Below, in pieces: positions 36,696-45,175 of a stretch of DNA of 64,000 nucleotides. The position numbers and the translations under genes are program-made. Under the pieces are notes generated by a model. That model worked only from the letters and a program-made list of their open reading frames with translations, was not told the DNA's origin and did not search any database. How positions within the stretch are numbered: the first letter of the stretch is position 1; every line of letters starts with the position of its first letter. The stretch lies in the NCBI GenBank assembly GCA_050847315.1, contig CP193791.1, one strand, 5' to 3'. Source of the DNA: Cedecea sp000277545. GTDB lineage: Bacteria; Pseudomonadota; Gammaproteobacteria; Enterobacterales; Enterobacteriaceae.

Positions 36696-37280
36696 ATGAT
36701 GTTTATTATAAGCGACTGTATTGATCGTGATTCAGGCAAGGCAGTTATAAAAAACATAAAAGGACAGGTGTGTGAAATTTACTCATGTTACGAAAGAGAT
36801 ATCATAAAAAAATTCATCTCTCGTAAACCATCAGCAGTAGTCATTAGTGATTTTTTTTTGCTTAGGGATAGCAATGCGTATGAAATATTATTTCATGCGA
36901 AAAAAAATAATAGATTACTCTTTATTGTTTCAGATCTTTCAACTTTTAGAGAGGAATATATTCCTGTCGATTACAAAATAATTGTCATAGGGAATAATAC
37001 TTTGTCAGAGCTTTTGAAGGATAAAGTTAGTAATTTCCTTGTTAAACAAGAATTTAAAAATAAAATTTTAAGTTACAGCAGGACTGAAAGTGAAGTTATT
37101 AAATGCCTTTGTGAAGGGAAGAGTGTTAAAGATATTTGCAATCAACATTCCTTCATGGAAAAAACTTTGTCAACTCATATTGGTAATATCAAAAAAAAAT
37201 CAGGGCTTAGGAGTAAGCAGCAACTGTTTTATTTATACATAATACAAAAAAAGATAAATGATTTTTTACAAAAATCATGA
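36696..37280 (+). CDS. Orphan LuxR-type HTH regulator
   Basis: 194 residues, GAGAGG upstream of ATG. The N-terminal 120 residues look like a diverged receiver (VVISDFFLLRDSNAYEILFH with DF in place of the phosphoacceptor region; LLFIVSDLSTF). A C-terminal LuxR/GerE HTH is clear: YSRTESEVIKCLCEGKSVKD, then KTLSTHIGNIKKKSGLRSKQ. It resembles fimbrial/capsule regulators of the RcsA/FimZ/EcpR style. No kinase gene is nearby. The DNA is very AT-rich. No copy of the composite palindrome was found upstream. Confidence 0.78.
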   Translation: MMFIISDCIDRDSGKAVIKNIKGQVCEIYSCYERDIIKKFISRKPSAVVISDFFLLRDSNAYEILFHAKKNNRLLFIVSDLSTFREEYIPVDYKIIVIGNNTLSELLKDKVSNFLVKQEFKNKILSYSRTESEVIKCLCEGKSVKDICNQHSFMEKTLSTHIGNIKKKSGLRSKQQLFYLYIIQKKINDFLQKS

Positions 37281-37374
37281 AAATGAAGAGTGAAGTTAAT
37301 GAGTGATGTCGCCTCTAAAATTTACAATAATAACCTTCAACGTTATGCATCGTATTTTCTAAAAAAATTACAGA

Positions 37375-37683
37375 TCAAAAAGGATTTTTCTTCAACCATC
37401 TTGTATTTTTTACTTTTGAAAAAAAAATTGATGCGAACACTATAATTAAAATGCATATTATTTTATTTGCATCAAAACAACCAAGTAAGAATATGAATGA
37501 ACTGTACAGAAAGAACGACACAAAGGATGACGGTTTATACTGGGTTATTTTATTTGTTTTTTTACAACCACACCACCTACATCTTGTGTCATTGATGTGA
37601 ATAATCTTATTACAATGGTGGCAGCCTCTATAGTCATGCTTGAATACATGATAGTAATTTTCATAACTCTCTTTATTAATCAT
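37375..37683 (-). CDS. Small membrane protein with zinc-ribbon motif
   Basis: 102 residues from ATG 37683 (GAGGATAATAAA upstream). An N-terminal treble-clef or zinc-ribbon pattern, CHHCNK and then CRWCGC, is followed by a hydrophobic region with one or two helices (SSFVSFFLYSSFIFLLGC, IICILIIVFASIFF) and a basic tail. Family not recognised; function unknown. It is transcribed toward the LuxR gene. Confidence 0.5.
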   Translation of the reverse strand: MINKESYENYYHVFKHDYRGCHHCNKIIHINDTRCRWCGCKKTNKITQYKPSSFVSFFLYSSFIFLLGCFDANKIICILIIVFASIFFSKVKNTRWLKKNPF

Positions 37684-37820
37684 TTTATTATCCTCTAGAG
37701 AGAGATTGCATTCCAGTTGAATCAATACTATTCAAATTCTTATTTTTTAGCAGGGAGTATTTTCTTTTGTAAATTTTATACGTGATGGTAGTCACCTGCC
37801 CCCTGGTTTCGATAAAACCT

Positions 37821-38654
37821 TCAGTTAGTAATGTCGGTTGGTTTTTCTTCATATTTCCTGTTTCGCCAGTCCGTTGCGAATTCAGCTGGTGTCTGGTAAT
37901 CCAGCGATGAATGGGGACGGCACTCGTTATAATCCTGCCGCCAGTCATTAATCGTTTTCCGGGCATGAAGAATATCGCTGAACCAGTGTTCATTCAGACA
38001 CTCATCGCGAAAGCGTCCGTTAAAACTCTCAATAAATCCGTTCTGCGTTGGCTTACCTGCCTGGATAAGCCGGAGTTCCACACTATGCTCAAAGGCCCAT
38101 TGATCGAGCGCGCGGCAGGTAAATTCCGGGCCCTGATCGGTTCTTATTGTCGTCGGATATCCCCGAAACAACGCGATGCTGTCCAGAATACGCGTGACCT
38201 GAACGCCTGAAATACCGAAAGCAGCGGTGATCGTCAGACACTCCTTCGTGAAATCATCCACACAGGTCAGGCACTTGATCCTTCGACCGTTGGCCAGTGC
38301 ATCCATAACGAAATCCATCGACCATGTAAGATTCGGTGCATCCGGGCGCAGAAGCGGAAACCGTTCGGTCGCCAGCCCTCTACGGCGTCGTCTGCGTTTT
38401 ACGCTCAGTCCATTAAGGTAGTAAATACGGTATACCCGCTTGTGATTGACGTGAAGGCCCTCCCTACGCAGCAACTGCCAGATGCGCCGATAACCAAAAC
38501 GTCTGCGTTCAAGCGCCAGCTCGGTAATACGCCCAGATAAATGTGCATCAGCAGCCGGACGCTGATCATCATAACGGCAGGTCGACAGGGACAAACCTGT
38601 AAGCCGGCAGGCACGACGTTGCGACAGACCGGTCGCATCAAACGTCAACACCAC
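37821..38654 (-). CDS. IS3-family transposase OrfB
   Basis: 277 residues including HTH_21 (GLSQRRACRLTGLSLSTCRY) and the rve core with D (WSMDFVMD), D (IRTDQGPE) and E (FIESFNGRFRDE). The frame is intact. It is offset from OrfA as expected for -1 slippage, but OrfA carries a stop. Confidence 0.9.
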   Translation of the reverse strand: MVLTFDATGLSQRRACRLTGLSLSTCRYDDQRPAADAHLSGRITELALERRRFGYRRIWQLLRREGLHVNHKRVYRIYYLNGLSVKRRRRRRGLATERFPLLRPDAPNLTWSMDFVMDALANGRRIKCLTCVDDFTKECLTITAAFGISGVQVTRILDSIALFRGYPTTIRTDQGPEFTCRALDQWAFEHSVELRLIQAGKPTQNGFIESFNGRFRDECLNEHWFSDILHARKTINDWRQDYNECRPHSSLDYQTPAEFATDWRNRKYEEKPTDITN

Positions 38655-38677
38655 GGCTTCCCGCTTCTGACCTGTTG

Positions 38678-38941
38678 TCAGTACTTTCGCCCCAGAGCCA
38701 CCTGAAGCGCCTCCTTATCCAGCATGGCTTCGGCAAGCAGCTTCTTGAGCCTGGCGTTCTCTTCCTCAAGCGACTTCAGGCGCTTAACCTCGGGCACCTC
38801 CATACCGCCATACTTTTTACGCCAGGTGTAAAAGGTGGCGTCGGAAATGGCGTGCTTACGGCAGAGCTCACGGGCAGAAACCCCGGCTTCAGCCTCGCGG
38901 AGGATACTGATGATCTATTCGTCGGAAAAACGCTTCTTCAT
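38678..38941 (-). pseudogene. IS3-family transposase OrfA with nonsense mutation
   Basis: Reverse reading gives MKKRFSDE, then TAG (38915-38917), then IISILREAEAGVSARELCRK and HAISDATFYTWRKKYGG. The TAG sits where related OrfA proteins have Gln (CAG), a single-base change. The rest is intact, so an amber suppressor or a downstream start would be needed for expression. Confidence 0.88.
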
Positions 38942-39012
38942 GGGGATGTCCTCATGTGGCTTATGAAGACATTACTAACATCGGTGTGTATTAATCAACG
39001 GGGAGCAGGTCA

Positions 39013-39174
39013 GCGGGCAATGGGTGTTACGTGGTCGACCTGACTCATCAGTATGTCTGCCGTGACGGCCGTGTCTCTGCTCAGCTGGCGCCAGGCCATG
39101 ACTGACGACAGCAGTGTAGTCAGGATTGCGGGTACGAGAATTCCGGCAGCAAGCGCTCTTTTTCGTAATTGCAT
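39013..39174 (-). pseudogene. 5' remnant of a CSS/EAL-type membrane protein, truncated by IS
   Basis: From ATG 39174 (CAGGA upstream) the product starts MQLRKRALAAGILVPAILTT and has a single hydrophobic helix, then periplasmic sequence (WRQLSRDTAVTADILMSQVD) before it meets the IS end at 39012. The pattern, a short basic start, helix, then a loop, resembles the N terminus of CSS-motif EAL proteins. The rest of the gene is not found at the other end of the IS. Confidence 0.5.
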
Positions 39175-39417
39175 TATTTGTCCTGTGAGGTCTTTCCATG
39201 AGTACACTATCACTATTTAGTGACGTTATAGTCATTAATCCCTTTCCATTTCAGTGTTATTTAAACAGGTGACGCAGCGGGATGTACTCTGTAATGAATA
39301 TAAGCGCAGGTTTTAAGGCGGGTAATTATTTTTTTTGAACAGGGTGGATATCGTTCTGACAGCCTCATTCATTTTCGTTATCTCTGCAGAAATCTGGCTG
39401 CTTTCGGGGAGCAGGAT

Positions 39418-39543
39418 ATGGCGGACTGGCATGCTGATAAGTCTTTATCTGCTGCAGTGAGAAGAATGCTGCTCTGGACCAGGAAACAGGTCTGCTGTCA
39501 GGATTATTGGGTAATTACCTTCGAAGGGAGAACTAAGCTGTGA
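39418..39543 (+). CDS. Possible small ORF upstream of the metallo-hydrolase gene
   Basis: 41 codons from ATG 39418 (GGGGAGCAGGAT upstream), ending in TGA that overlaps the GTG start of the next gene (GTGA). The overlap suggests translational coupling; the frame is also open upstream to 39304, so it may be the tail of a lost gene. No family recognised. The rest of 39175-39417 shows nothing. Confidence 0.3.
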   Translation: MADWHADKSLSAAVRRMLLWTRKQVCCQDYWVITFEGRTKL

Positions 39544-40343
39544 CACTCAAAATGACCATTCTGGTCGAAAACCATCTTTCCCCGCACGCGGCTGCAGGAA
39601 TGCAGGCCCGTGCAGGCCTCTCCATTCTTCTGGACGACGGAGAGAGCCGGATACTGTTTGACTCCGGTGCGGATGAAACCGTTGTTCGCAACGCCAGGCT
39701 GATCAACGAGCCGCTGACAGACCTGGACGCGGTTGTATTATCCCACGGGCATTACGATCACTGCGGCGGAATAACGTCTCTTGCCCCCGGGACGAGGATT
39801 ATCTGTCATCCCGGCATTTTACAGGAAAGGTATGCCGCCGTCAGGCTTCCAGGAAAGGTCATTCCTCTTAAGAAACTTTCGGTCGTGGAGCGTTTTCGCG
39901 GACTTAACGTGGAGTACAGTAAAATCCCGCGGGTCGTGGCAGGACGTTTTGTCTGGAGTGGTGAAATCCCCGTGGAAAGCCCGAAGCCTTGGGGTTATAC
40001 CGATTACAGGAACGCCACGCCTGATTATGTGTCTGATGAGGGTGTGCTTATCTGGTGCTCATCACGCGGGCTGGTCATTATAACCGGGTGTGGCCATCGT
40101 GGGCTGGAGAACACCGTTCGCCACTGCATGAACATTACGGGGGAAAAACGCGTGTACGCCCTTATCGGGGGATTTCATCTGCGGGCAGCATCACCGCTCA
40201 GGCTGATAAGGCTGAAAGCTTTTTTGCGTGAGATCGCACCTGAGCAACTGCTGGGCTGCCACTGCACAGGAAGATGGGGAAAACTGTGGCTCAGGAACAC
40301 GCATCCTGTCGCCTGCGGAGATACCGTTATTTTTGAAGAGTAA
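39540..40343 (+). CDS. Metallo-beta-lactamase-fold hydrolase
   Basis: 267 residues from GTG 39540 (GGGAG upstream); ATG 39552 is possible. The metal-binding signature HGHYDHCGG is at about residues 70-78, with downstream histidines in GCGHRGLENT and GGFHLR. Overall it resembles the MBL-fold family annotated as 7,8-dihydropterin-6-methyl-4-(beta-D-ribofuranosyl)-aminobenzene-5'-phosphate synthase-like proteins (often next to unrelated genes); it is not a class B antibiotic resistance enzyme. The substrate is unknown. It is followed by an XRE regulator 145 bp downstream. Confidence 0.75.
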   Translation: MTLKMTILVENHLSPHAAAGMQARAGLSILLDDGESRILFDSGADETVVRNARLINEPLTDLDAVVLSHGHYDHCGGITSLAPGTRIICHPGILQERYAAVRLPGKVIPLKKLSVVERFRGLNVEYSKIPRVVAGRFVWSGEIPVESPKPWGYTDYRNATPDYVSDEGVLIWCSSRGLVIITGCGHRGLENTVRHCMNITGEKRVYALIGGFHLRAASPLRLIRLKAFLREIAPEQLLGCHCTGRWGKLWLRNTHPVACGDTVIFEE

Positions 40344-40488
40344 GTCTGTGATACAGGCTCATCCTGTCATTCGGTCTGCACCTGTCTCGTTTGTGTCGTC
40401 TTACTGTCAGGCCCGTGTCGTGTACTGTGCCGGCAGGAAATGCGAATATCTTAGCCGCTACCAACATACACCAGATATGAGGTTATCG

Positions 40489-40935
40489 ATGACCGTCGCA
40501 GAGAAAGTGAAAGCCCTTCGCCTGAAGAAGGCCTGGTCTCAGGAGCAGCTGGCAGAAGTCGCCTCGCTTTCAGTCAGAACGGTTCAGCGTACTGAAAAAG
40601 GGAAGAAACCTGGTCTTGAAACGTTGAGTGCGCTTGCCTCAGCCTTTGACGTCAGCGTATCTGAGCTCCTGGAAGAGGCCGGGGATGCCGTTAACACGCT
40701 GGATGAACGTATCAGTGATGCCAGAGCCCAGGTTGCCCGGGAAATGACGTTTTGGCGGATACTAACAAGGGCTCTTCTGACATGCACCGCAATGATGGTT
40801 ATAAACTATCTGCTTACTCCGGAAAGTTACTGGTCCCTTGTAGTGACGGCCATATGGTGCACTCTGGTTATGTTCAGGGGGGCAGGGTGTTTGTTATTCA
40901 TGATCGGCTTAAGTCATGGCAACAACGCAGGTTGA
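40489..40935 (+). CDS. XRE-family regulator with C-terminal membrane helices
   Basis: 148 residues from ATG 40489 (GAGG upstream; ATG 40477 is in frame). The HTH_3 domain (KVKALRLKKAWSQEQLAEVA, then SVRTVQRTEKGKKPGLETL) fills residues 1-65. Two hydrophobic helices follow (LTCTAMMVINYLL; SLVVTAIWCTLVMF and the tail LLFMIGLSHG), a layout of XRE-2TM domain proteins. It may sense the membrane or regulate the neighbouring hydrolase or membrane protein gene. Confidence 0.78.
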   Translation: MTVAEKVKALRLKKAWSQEQLAEVASLSVRTVQRTEKGKKPGLETLSALASAFDVSVSELLEEAGDAVNTLDERISDARAQVAREMTFWRILTRALLTCTAMMVINYLLTPESYWSLVVTAIWCTLVMFRGAGCLLFMIGLSHGNNAG

Positions 40936-41050
40936 ATAAACTCCTCCGTCCGGGCACAAAAAAGGAAAATAACCTTCGGGCAATCAAGTAAAACGCTGGA
41001 GCCATTCTCTGCGGCTAAATGTAATCATCATTAAGCGAAAAGGAAAAACG

Positions 41051-41563
41051 ATGAACCTGTCTGAATTTTTACTTCATGTACCGTTCTGGGTCTGGCTCCT
41101 GCTGATTTTTTTACTTCGCCGTGGTTTTGCCGCCCTTTATGACAGAGAGATGAAAATCGGACGGCTTTTTTTGCTCCCTGTACTGTTTCTTGTCTGGGGA
41201 GGCTACGGAGTTATGACTGAAACAGAAAGGGCAGGAGTAAGTCTCACCATGATGGTCGCAGGATTACTCGCGGGAGGAGCACTCGGCTACTGGATGTGGG
41301 GGGCACAAACTCCCCTGCAGGATTCAGGCAACCCAGGTACGGTTATCAGGGCCGGGACGCCGCTGACGCTGGGCATGATCGTTATTACTTTTTGTACAAA
41401 ATTCATTCTTACTTCAGCCCTCTTCCTTCAGCCTGGCCTTGCGGCGTCAGCGAGCTTCTGTCTGCTAATGGGTGGGCTCACCGGACTGAATGATGGAGTA
41501 TTCTGGGGAGGCACACTAAGGATATTTATACCATGGTACAACAAACATCTCACTCAATTGTGA
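41051..41563 (+). CDS. Integral membrane protein (DUF6622-like)
   Basis: 170 residues, AAAAGGAAAAACG before ATG. About five hydrophobic segments (for example FWVWLLLIFLL; LFLLPVLFLVWGGYG; SLTMMVAGLLAGGALGYWMW; SFCLLMGGLTGLNDGVFWGG). It resembles the small DUF6622 family of membrane proteins with 'LLRRG...L' start. Function unknown. It may form a unit with the XRE gene 115 bp upstream. Confidence 0.55.
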   Translation: MNLSEFLLHVPFWVWLLLIFLLRRGFAALYDREMKIGRLFLLPVLFLVWGGYGVMTETERAGVSLTMMVAGLLAGGALGYWMWGAQTPLQDSGNPGTVIRAGTPLTLGMIVITFCTKFILTSALFLQPGLAASASFCLLMGGLTGLNDGVFWGGTLRIFIPWYNKHLTQL

Positions 41564-41630
41564 ATTGAACCATTTATGTGTATTTTATTTTTAATAGTAA
41601 CTCCTCAAATGTATTCCAAAAGGGAAAATT

Positions 41631-42164
41631 ATGCTGATAATTATGAACGGGTTGCCGGGTTCTGGAAAAAGTACTGTAGCAAAAATGTTGTGCGAAAAAT
41701 TGAGCGCTGTGTATTTACGGGTGGATACTGTAGAGCAGGCCATTCTTTCGGCGTTTGAAACAGAGAGAAAGCCCGGGCCTGAAGGGTATTTTGTCATATA
41801 TGCATTAGCACGTGAGAATCTTAAGCTAGGGTCAACGGTGGTGACAGATTCGGTTAATGATATTAATCTTGTGCGTGATGCTTTTCGTGATATAGCTATA
41901 TCACTGGAAATTCCATTCATAGAAATTGAAATAATTTGTTCGGACAAAGAACAGCATCGGCATCGAGTGGAAAACAGAGTTTCAGATATTCCCGGTTTGA
42001 CTGTACCTGACTGGGGAAAAGTGCAAAGCCGTCACTATGAACGATGGTACAGGGAACATATTCAACTTGATACAGCGAAATTAACAGTTACTGAGTGTGT
42101 AAACAGAATCCTGGCATTAACAGAGCAAGACAGGATTGGAAACAATCTAACTATACATCGGTAG
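41631..42164 (+). CDS. Small P-loop ATPase/kinase (AAA/zeta-like)
   Basis: 177 residues, AAGGGAAAATT before ATG. Walker A is GLPGSGKST at residues 7-15. An aspartate pair (LRVDTVEQAI; VVTDSVNDINLVRDAFRDIA) could serve in catalysis as in shikimate kinase-, chloramphenicol phosphotransferase- or zeta-toxin-like P-loop enzymes. An arginine-rich LID-like stretch (RHRVENRVSDIPG) follows. The substrate is unknown and no antitoxin partner is seen, so a toxin-antitoxin role is not supported. Confidence 0.6.
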   Translation: MLIIMNGLPGSGKSTVAKMLCEKLSAVYLRVDTVEQAILSAFETERKPGPEGYFVIYALARENLKLGSTVVTDSVNDINLVRDAFRDIAISLEIPFIEIEIICSDKEQHRHRVENRVSDIPGLTVPDWGKVQSRHYERWYREHIQLDTAKLTVTECVNRILALTEQDRIGNNLTIHR

Positions 42165-42373
42165 TAATCGTTAATTTTTCTTACGCTGTATGAACGTCTG
42201 GTGTATCGAACGTGGCGTGATATTTAGGAGCTTATCGGATAGCCGCCACCGTAGCCTCGTACCAGATAAGGCTCTAAGCTTCGTCTAAGACAGGCGTCGT
42301 ATTACTTTAATCACCAGGCATCAAGGCCTTCCCATGCTTTAAGAGAACGTGCCCGGGCAGTCTGAGTATACGT
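42165..42373. other. Intergenic region between convergent genes
   Basis: About 210 bp. No gene seen; short, partly palindromic stretches (TAGCCGCCACCGTAGCC, near 42240) may act as a terminator but no T-run supports this. Confidence 0.35.
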
Positions 42374-43246
42374 TTATTCAAACAACAGCGCTTCGCTCAG
42401 AAGCCAGCTCCTGAAGGTTTTGACCACAGGGCGCATGATTCTGGATTTAGAATATGTCAGCCAGTAGCTGCCGGCGTTGACCTCAGTTTCGAAGGGCTGC
42501 ACAACCTGCCCGGATGTGAGCTCCCGTGTAAACATTTTCAGGGGAACCAGCGCCGCGCCGCCGGAATGTATAACGGTCTGGATCATCAGTCCTGACGAGT
42601 CATAGACCGTACCGCTGATGACAGCAACGTCCTCGCCGGCCTCACGGAACCAGTCTTCCCATTCATTGATCCGGTAAGAACGGAGCAGCCTCTCGTTCAG
42701 CAAATCACGTGGTGCGCGAAGCCGCCCGGCCATTTCCGGGTCGCATAGCACGCCAAACGGCGCGTCGAATATTTTTTCATTATTGGTTGAGGGCCATATC
42801 CCGGTACCAAACCTGATAGCCAGATCGAGCCCCTCTGCAGCAATATTGACGATATTATTGTTAATACGCAGACGGACATCCACATGGGGATGAAGCGTCT
42901 GGAAACGCCCCAGCCTGGCCTCAAGCCAGCCAAGGGCAAACGTGCCTACACAGCCCAGCGACAGGACTTCCTTATATTCCCCGCCTTCAAACTTATGATA
43001 AATATTTTCTATTGTCCGAAACGCCTCGTGCAGTCCGCCATAGAGGATCGCGGCTTCCTCTGTGAGCTCCAGACTGCGGGACTGTCGTCTGAAAAGCGTG
43101 ATACCCAGACGCTCCTCAAGAATTCTGATTTGCTGGCTGACGGCGGCTGGGGTAACGAAAAGCTCTTTCGCGGCCCGGGTAAAGCTGAGGTGTCTGGCGG
43201 CAGCCTCAAAAGATTTGAGGGCCTTCAGGGGAGGTTTTTTTCGCAT
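42374..43246 (-). CDS. LysR-family regulator (GcvA/AmpR-like)
   Basis: 290 residues. The N-terminal winged HTH (LKSFEAAARHLSFTRAAKEL, then VTPAAVSQQIRILEERLGI) is typical of the GcvA/AmpR branch. The effector domain follows (VGTFALGWLEARLGRFQTLH; AEGLDLAIRFGTGIWP). Divergent from the ampH-like gene with 270 bp between them, a layout typical for LysR regulation of a beta-lactam-related target. The branch with AmpR/PenR responds to muropeptides, but binding residues cannot be assessed here. It might equally control another gene. Confidence 0.8.
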   Translation of the reverse strand: MRKKPPLKALKSFEAAARHLSFTRAAKELFVTPAAVSQQIRILEERLGITLFRRQSRSLELTEEAAILYGGLHEAFRTIENIYHKFEGGEYKEVLSLGCVGTFALGWLEARLGRFQTLHPHVDVRLRINNNIVNIAAEGLDLAIRFGTGIWPSTNNEKIFDAPFGVLCDPEMAGRLRAPRDLLNERLLRSYRINEWEDWFREAGEDVAVISGTVYDSSGLMIQTVIHSGGAALVPLKMFTRELTSGQVVQPFETEVNAGSYWLTYSKSRIMRPVVKTFRSWLLSEALLFE

Positions 43247-43516
43247 AGGACATCCTTTAGATTTTCTTTAAATTAATACAAATTTTTATCGTTTGCCAGC
43301 ATTCAAGATTATCAACATAATCCCGCTTCCTGACCGGTGCGACATACTTGTTATTTATTGCGAAATTTATAATTAATTAAACCGGGCTTTAAATTTTTAT
43401 TTGCGGCTGGCGATTATTCGCATTTATCTGCGGATTAACACAATGAATGCATCCCAAAGTATTCATTAACATCTCGGTAATCAGCTCACTGAACAATATT
43501 TATTAGGGAAACCTGG
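43247..43516. promoter_or_regulatory. Divergent promoter region of the LysR and ampH-like genes
   Basis: 270 bp, AT-rich, with the inverted AATTAATTAA region near 43372 and no clear LysR T-N11-A box assigned. It must hold both promoters since the genes are transcribed outward from it. Confidence 0.5.
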
Positions 43517-44677
43517 ATGAAGAGAAAATCACTGTTTCTGGCCGTGGCCAGCCTGCTGGCCGCCAGTTATGCCAATGCTGGCCAGATGACGACCGAGCAG
43601 CAAATTGCTGAGAAATCTGCACAGATATTTCATGACACTAATCCTCCGGCTATGGTCATGGCCATTATTCAGAATGGTCAGGTGACATATCGTGCCTATG
43701 GTGAAACGGCTAAAGGCAACCATACCAGCCCCACGCCCGACTCGCTGCTTCGGGTCGGCTCTATGTCAAAAATTCTGGCCTCAGAGCTGCTGGTTAAGCT
43801 TGCCGATAAGGGAGCGCTCAGGCTGACCGACACGCTTCAGAAGTATGCTCCCCCGGGGATGACAGTACCTGAGGTGAGCCGCGGCAATCCCGTTACCCTG
43901 ATTTCGCTTGCCACACATACCAGCGGGCTGCCGCGACTTATCCCGGGTCAGGCACCAGCCGGCTCAGCTCCGTTCACGTGGCCGGACAGGCCTGCCCGCT
44001 GGAACTGGCTGAATCAGAAGCCGACCCTGACCGCGCCGTGGGAACAGGCGCAGTATTCTAATGTGGGATACGATCTGCTGGCCGATGCTATGGAAGCTGC
44101 AGGTAAAAAACCCTACCTGCAGCTTATGCGGGAAAATGTGACGGGCCCGCTGGGCATGAAAGACACCACCACCCAGCCTGACAGCGCTCAGTGTCAGCGG
44201 CTCATGGAAGGCTCTGGCATCGATCCTGCCGGTCCCTGCACGGATACAACGGCAGCCGCCGGCAACGGCGGGATGTATTCCACCGCAAGGGACATGGCGA
44301 GCTGGATGCAGCATCTGTTGAATATCCGTCATCCTGAAAAGCCAGCGCTCAGAGCCGTTCAGCAGGCAATGTACGTGCAGAGACAGCAACTCAAATCCAT
44401 TACGGGTCTGGATTTAGCAGGGAAAGCGCAGGGGCTGGGAATGGGTTGGGTCTTTATCCAGCCTTCGGTTGACTCCCCGGTAATGATCCAGAAAACCGGT
44501 GGTGGCGGCGGTTTTATGAGTTATATGGTTTTGGTCCCCGGCGAAAAAACGGGGATCTTTGTCTCTGTGACAAAAGTGGATCTGGATATGTTCTCAGCCT
44601 TAACGCGTGAAACGAACAGCCTTATCCCGCTCCTGTTAAAAGCAGCCCCCGGGGAACGCATCAGTCCGGCTTCATAA
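43517..44677 (+). CDS. AmpH-like penicillin-binding protein/beta-lactamase-family hydrolase
   Basis: 386 residues, close to E. coli AmpH (385). Signal peptide ends YANAG. The serine motif is VGSMSKIL (S-M-S-K), the Tyr-x-Asn motif is QYSNVGYDLLADAM (YSN), and the KTG box is KTGGGGGF near residue 335. AmpH is a low-molecular-mass DD-carboxypeptidase/endopeptidase acting in peptidoglycan recycling with weak beta-lactamase activity. This is likely a paralogue, not the core ampH, given the accessory location. Divergent LysR gene upstream. Confidence 0.85.
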   Translation: MKRKSLFLAVASLLAASYANAGQMTTEQQIAEKSAQIFHDTNPPAMVMAIIQNGQVTYRAYGETAKGNHTSPTPDSLLRVGSMSKILASELLVKLADKGALRLTDTLQKYAPPGMTVPEVSRGNPVTLISLATHTSGLPRLIPGQAPAGSAPFTWPDRPARWNWLNQKPTLTAPWEQAQYSNVGYDLLADAMEAAGKKPYLQLMRENVTGPLGMKDTTTQPDSAQCQRLMEGSGIDPAGPCTDTTAAAGNGGMYSTARDMASWMQHLLNIRHPEKPALRAVQQAMYVQRQQLKSITGLDLAGKAQGLGMGWVFIQPSVDSPVMIQKTGGGGGFMSYMVLVPGEKTGIFVSVTKVDLDMFSALTRETNSLIPLLLKAAPGERISPAS

Positions 44678-45175
44678 CGGGTCGGGTGGCAGCATCTGAC
44701 TCCATAAAAAACGGGTGCTGTCAGCGGAAATGTGCCCGGATTTCGCCAGAACCCGGCTCCTCGCAGAACAACACCTGTAATGTATTTCCCTGGGTATATT
44801 GGGGCAAACTCGATAATCGATAGTAAGACTGCCTGGGCAACTCACTATGTGACGACAGGTATCACGTATTGCCTGAATTCTAACCTGAACCTGGATATTG
44901 CTTACAAATTCAACAACATCACGGGGCTGCCAAAAGTTCACTCAGAATAACGAAGATGCTTTGATAATGGGCATAACATACCAGTTCTGATAGGACCCTC
45001 AGGTTGCCAGGGCAGTAATCAGAATGATGCAGAGTGACGTGTATTTCGGGTTGAGGTTGCATCAGATGCTTCACATGGTCCGAAAGTGCACCAACAGTCT
45101 GGCCGAAGAGGTCCTGTTGGCTCAGTATTTAACTTTTAACACATTAATTTAACATGCAAAATAAAGGATACTAAT
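44678..45175. other. Intergenic region with a possible gene remnant
   Basis: An open frame at 44732-44950 (+) reads YFPGYIGANSIIDSKTAW and SNLNLDIAYKFNNITGL, which looks like outer-membrane beta-strands, but no start signal or full domain is present; it may be the end of a lost porin gene. Nothing recognised in 44951-45130. The bla ribosome-binding site (AAAGGATACTA) is just upstream of 45176. Confidence 0.35.

Larger units (their letters stand above)
37792..39012 (-). mobile_element. IS3-family element, minus strand, probably inactive
   Basis: The right end, reversed, reads TGACCTGCTCCCCGTTGA (from 39012), and the left end TCACCTGCCCCCTGGTTTCG (from 37792) matches it imperfectly. Total 1221 bp. 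No target duplication is visible. OrfA has a nonsense mutation. It truncates an EAL-type gene on its right. Confidence 0.82.

Noticed and set aside
39540..40343. MBL-fold gene as a carbapenemase
   Set aside because: The HGHYDHCGG signature and length fit the DHPS-like hydrolase group; no signal peptide and other class B features missing.
41631..42164. P-loop protein as a zeta toxin
   Set aside because: No epsilon-like antitoxin gene nearby and the length is short for zeta; left as a generic kinase.
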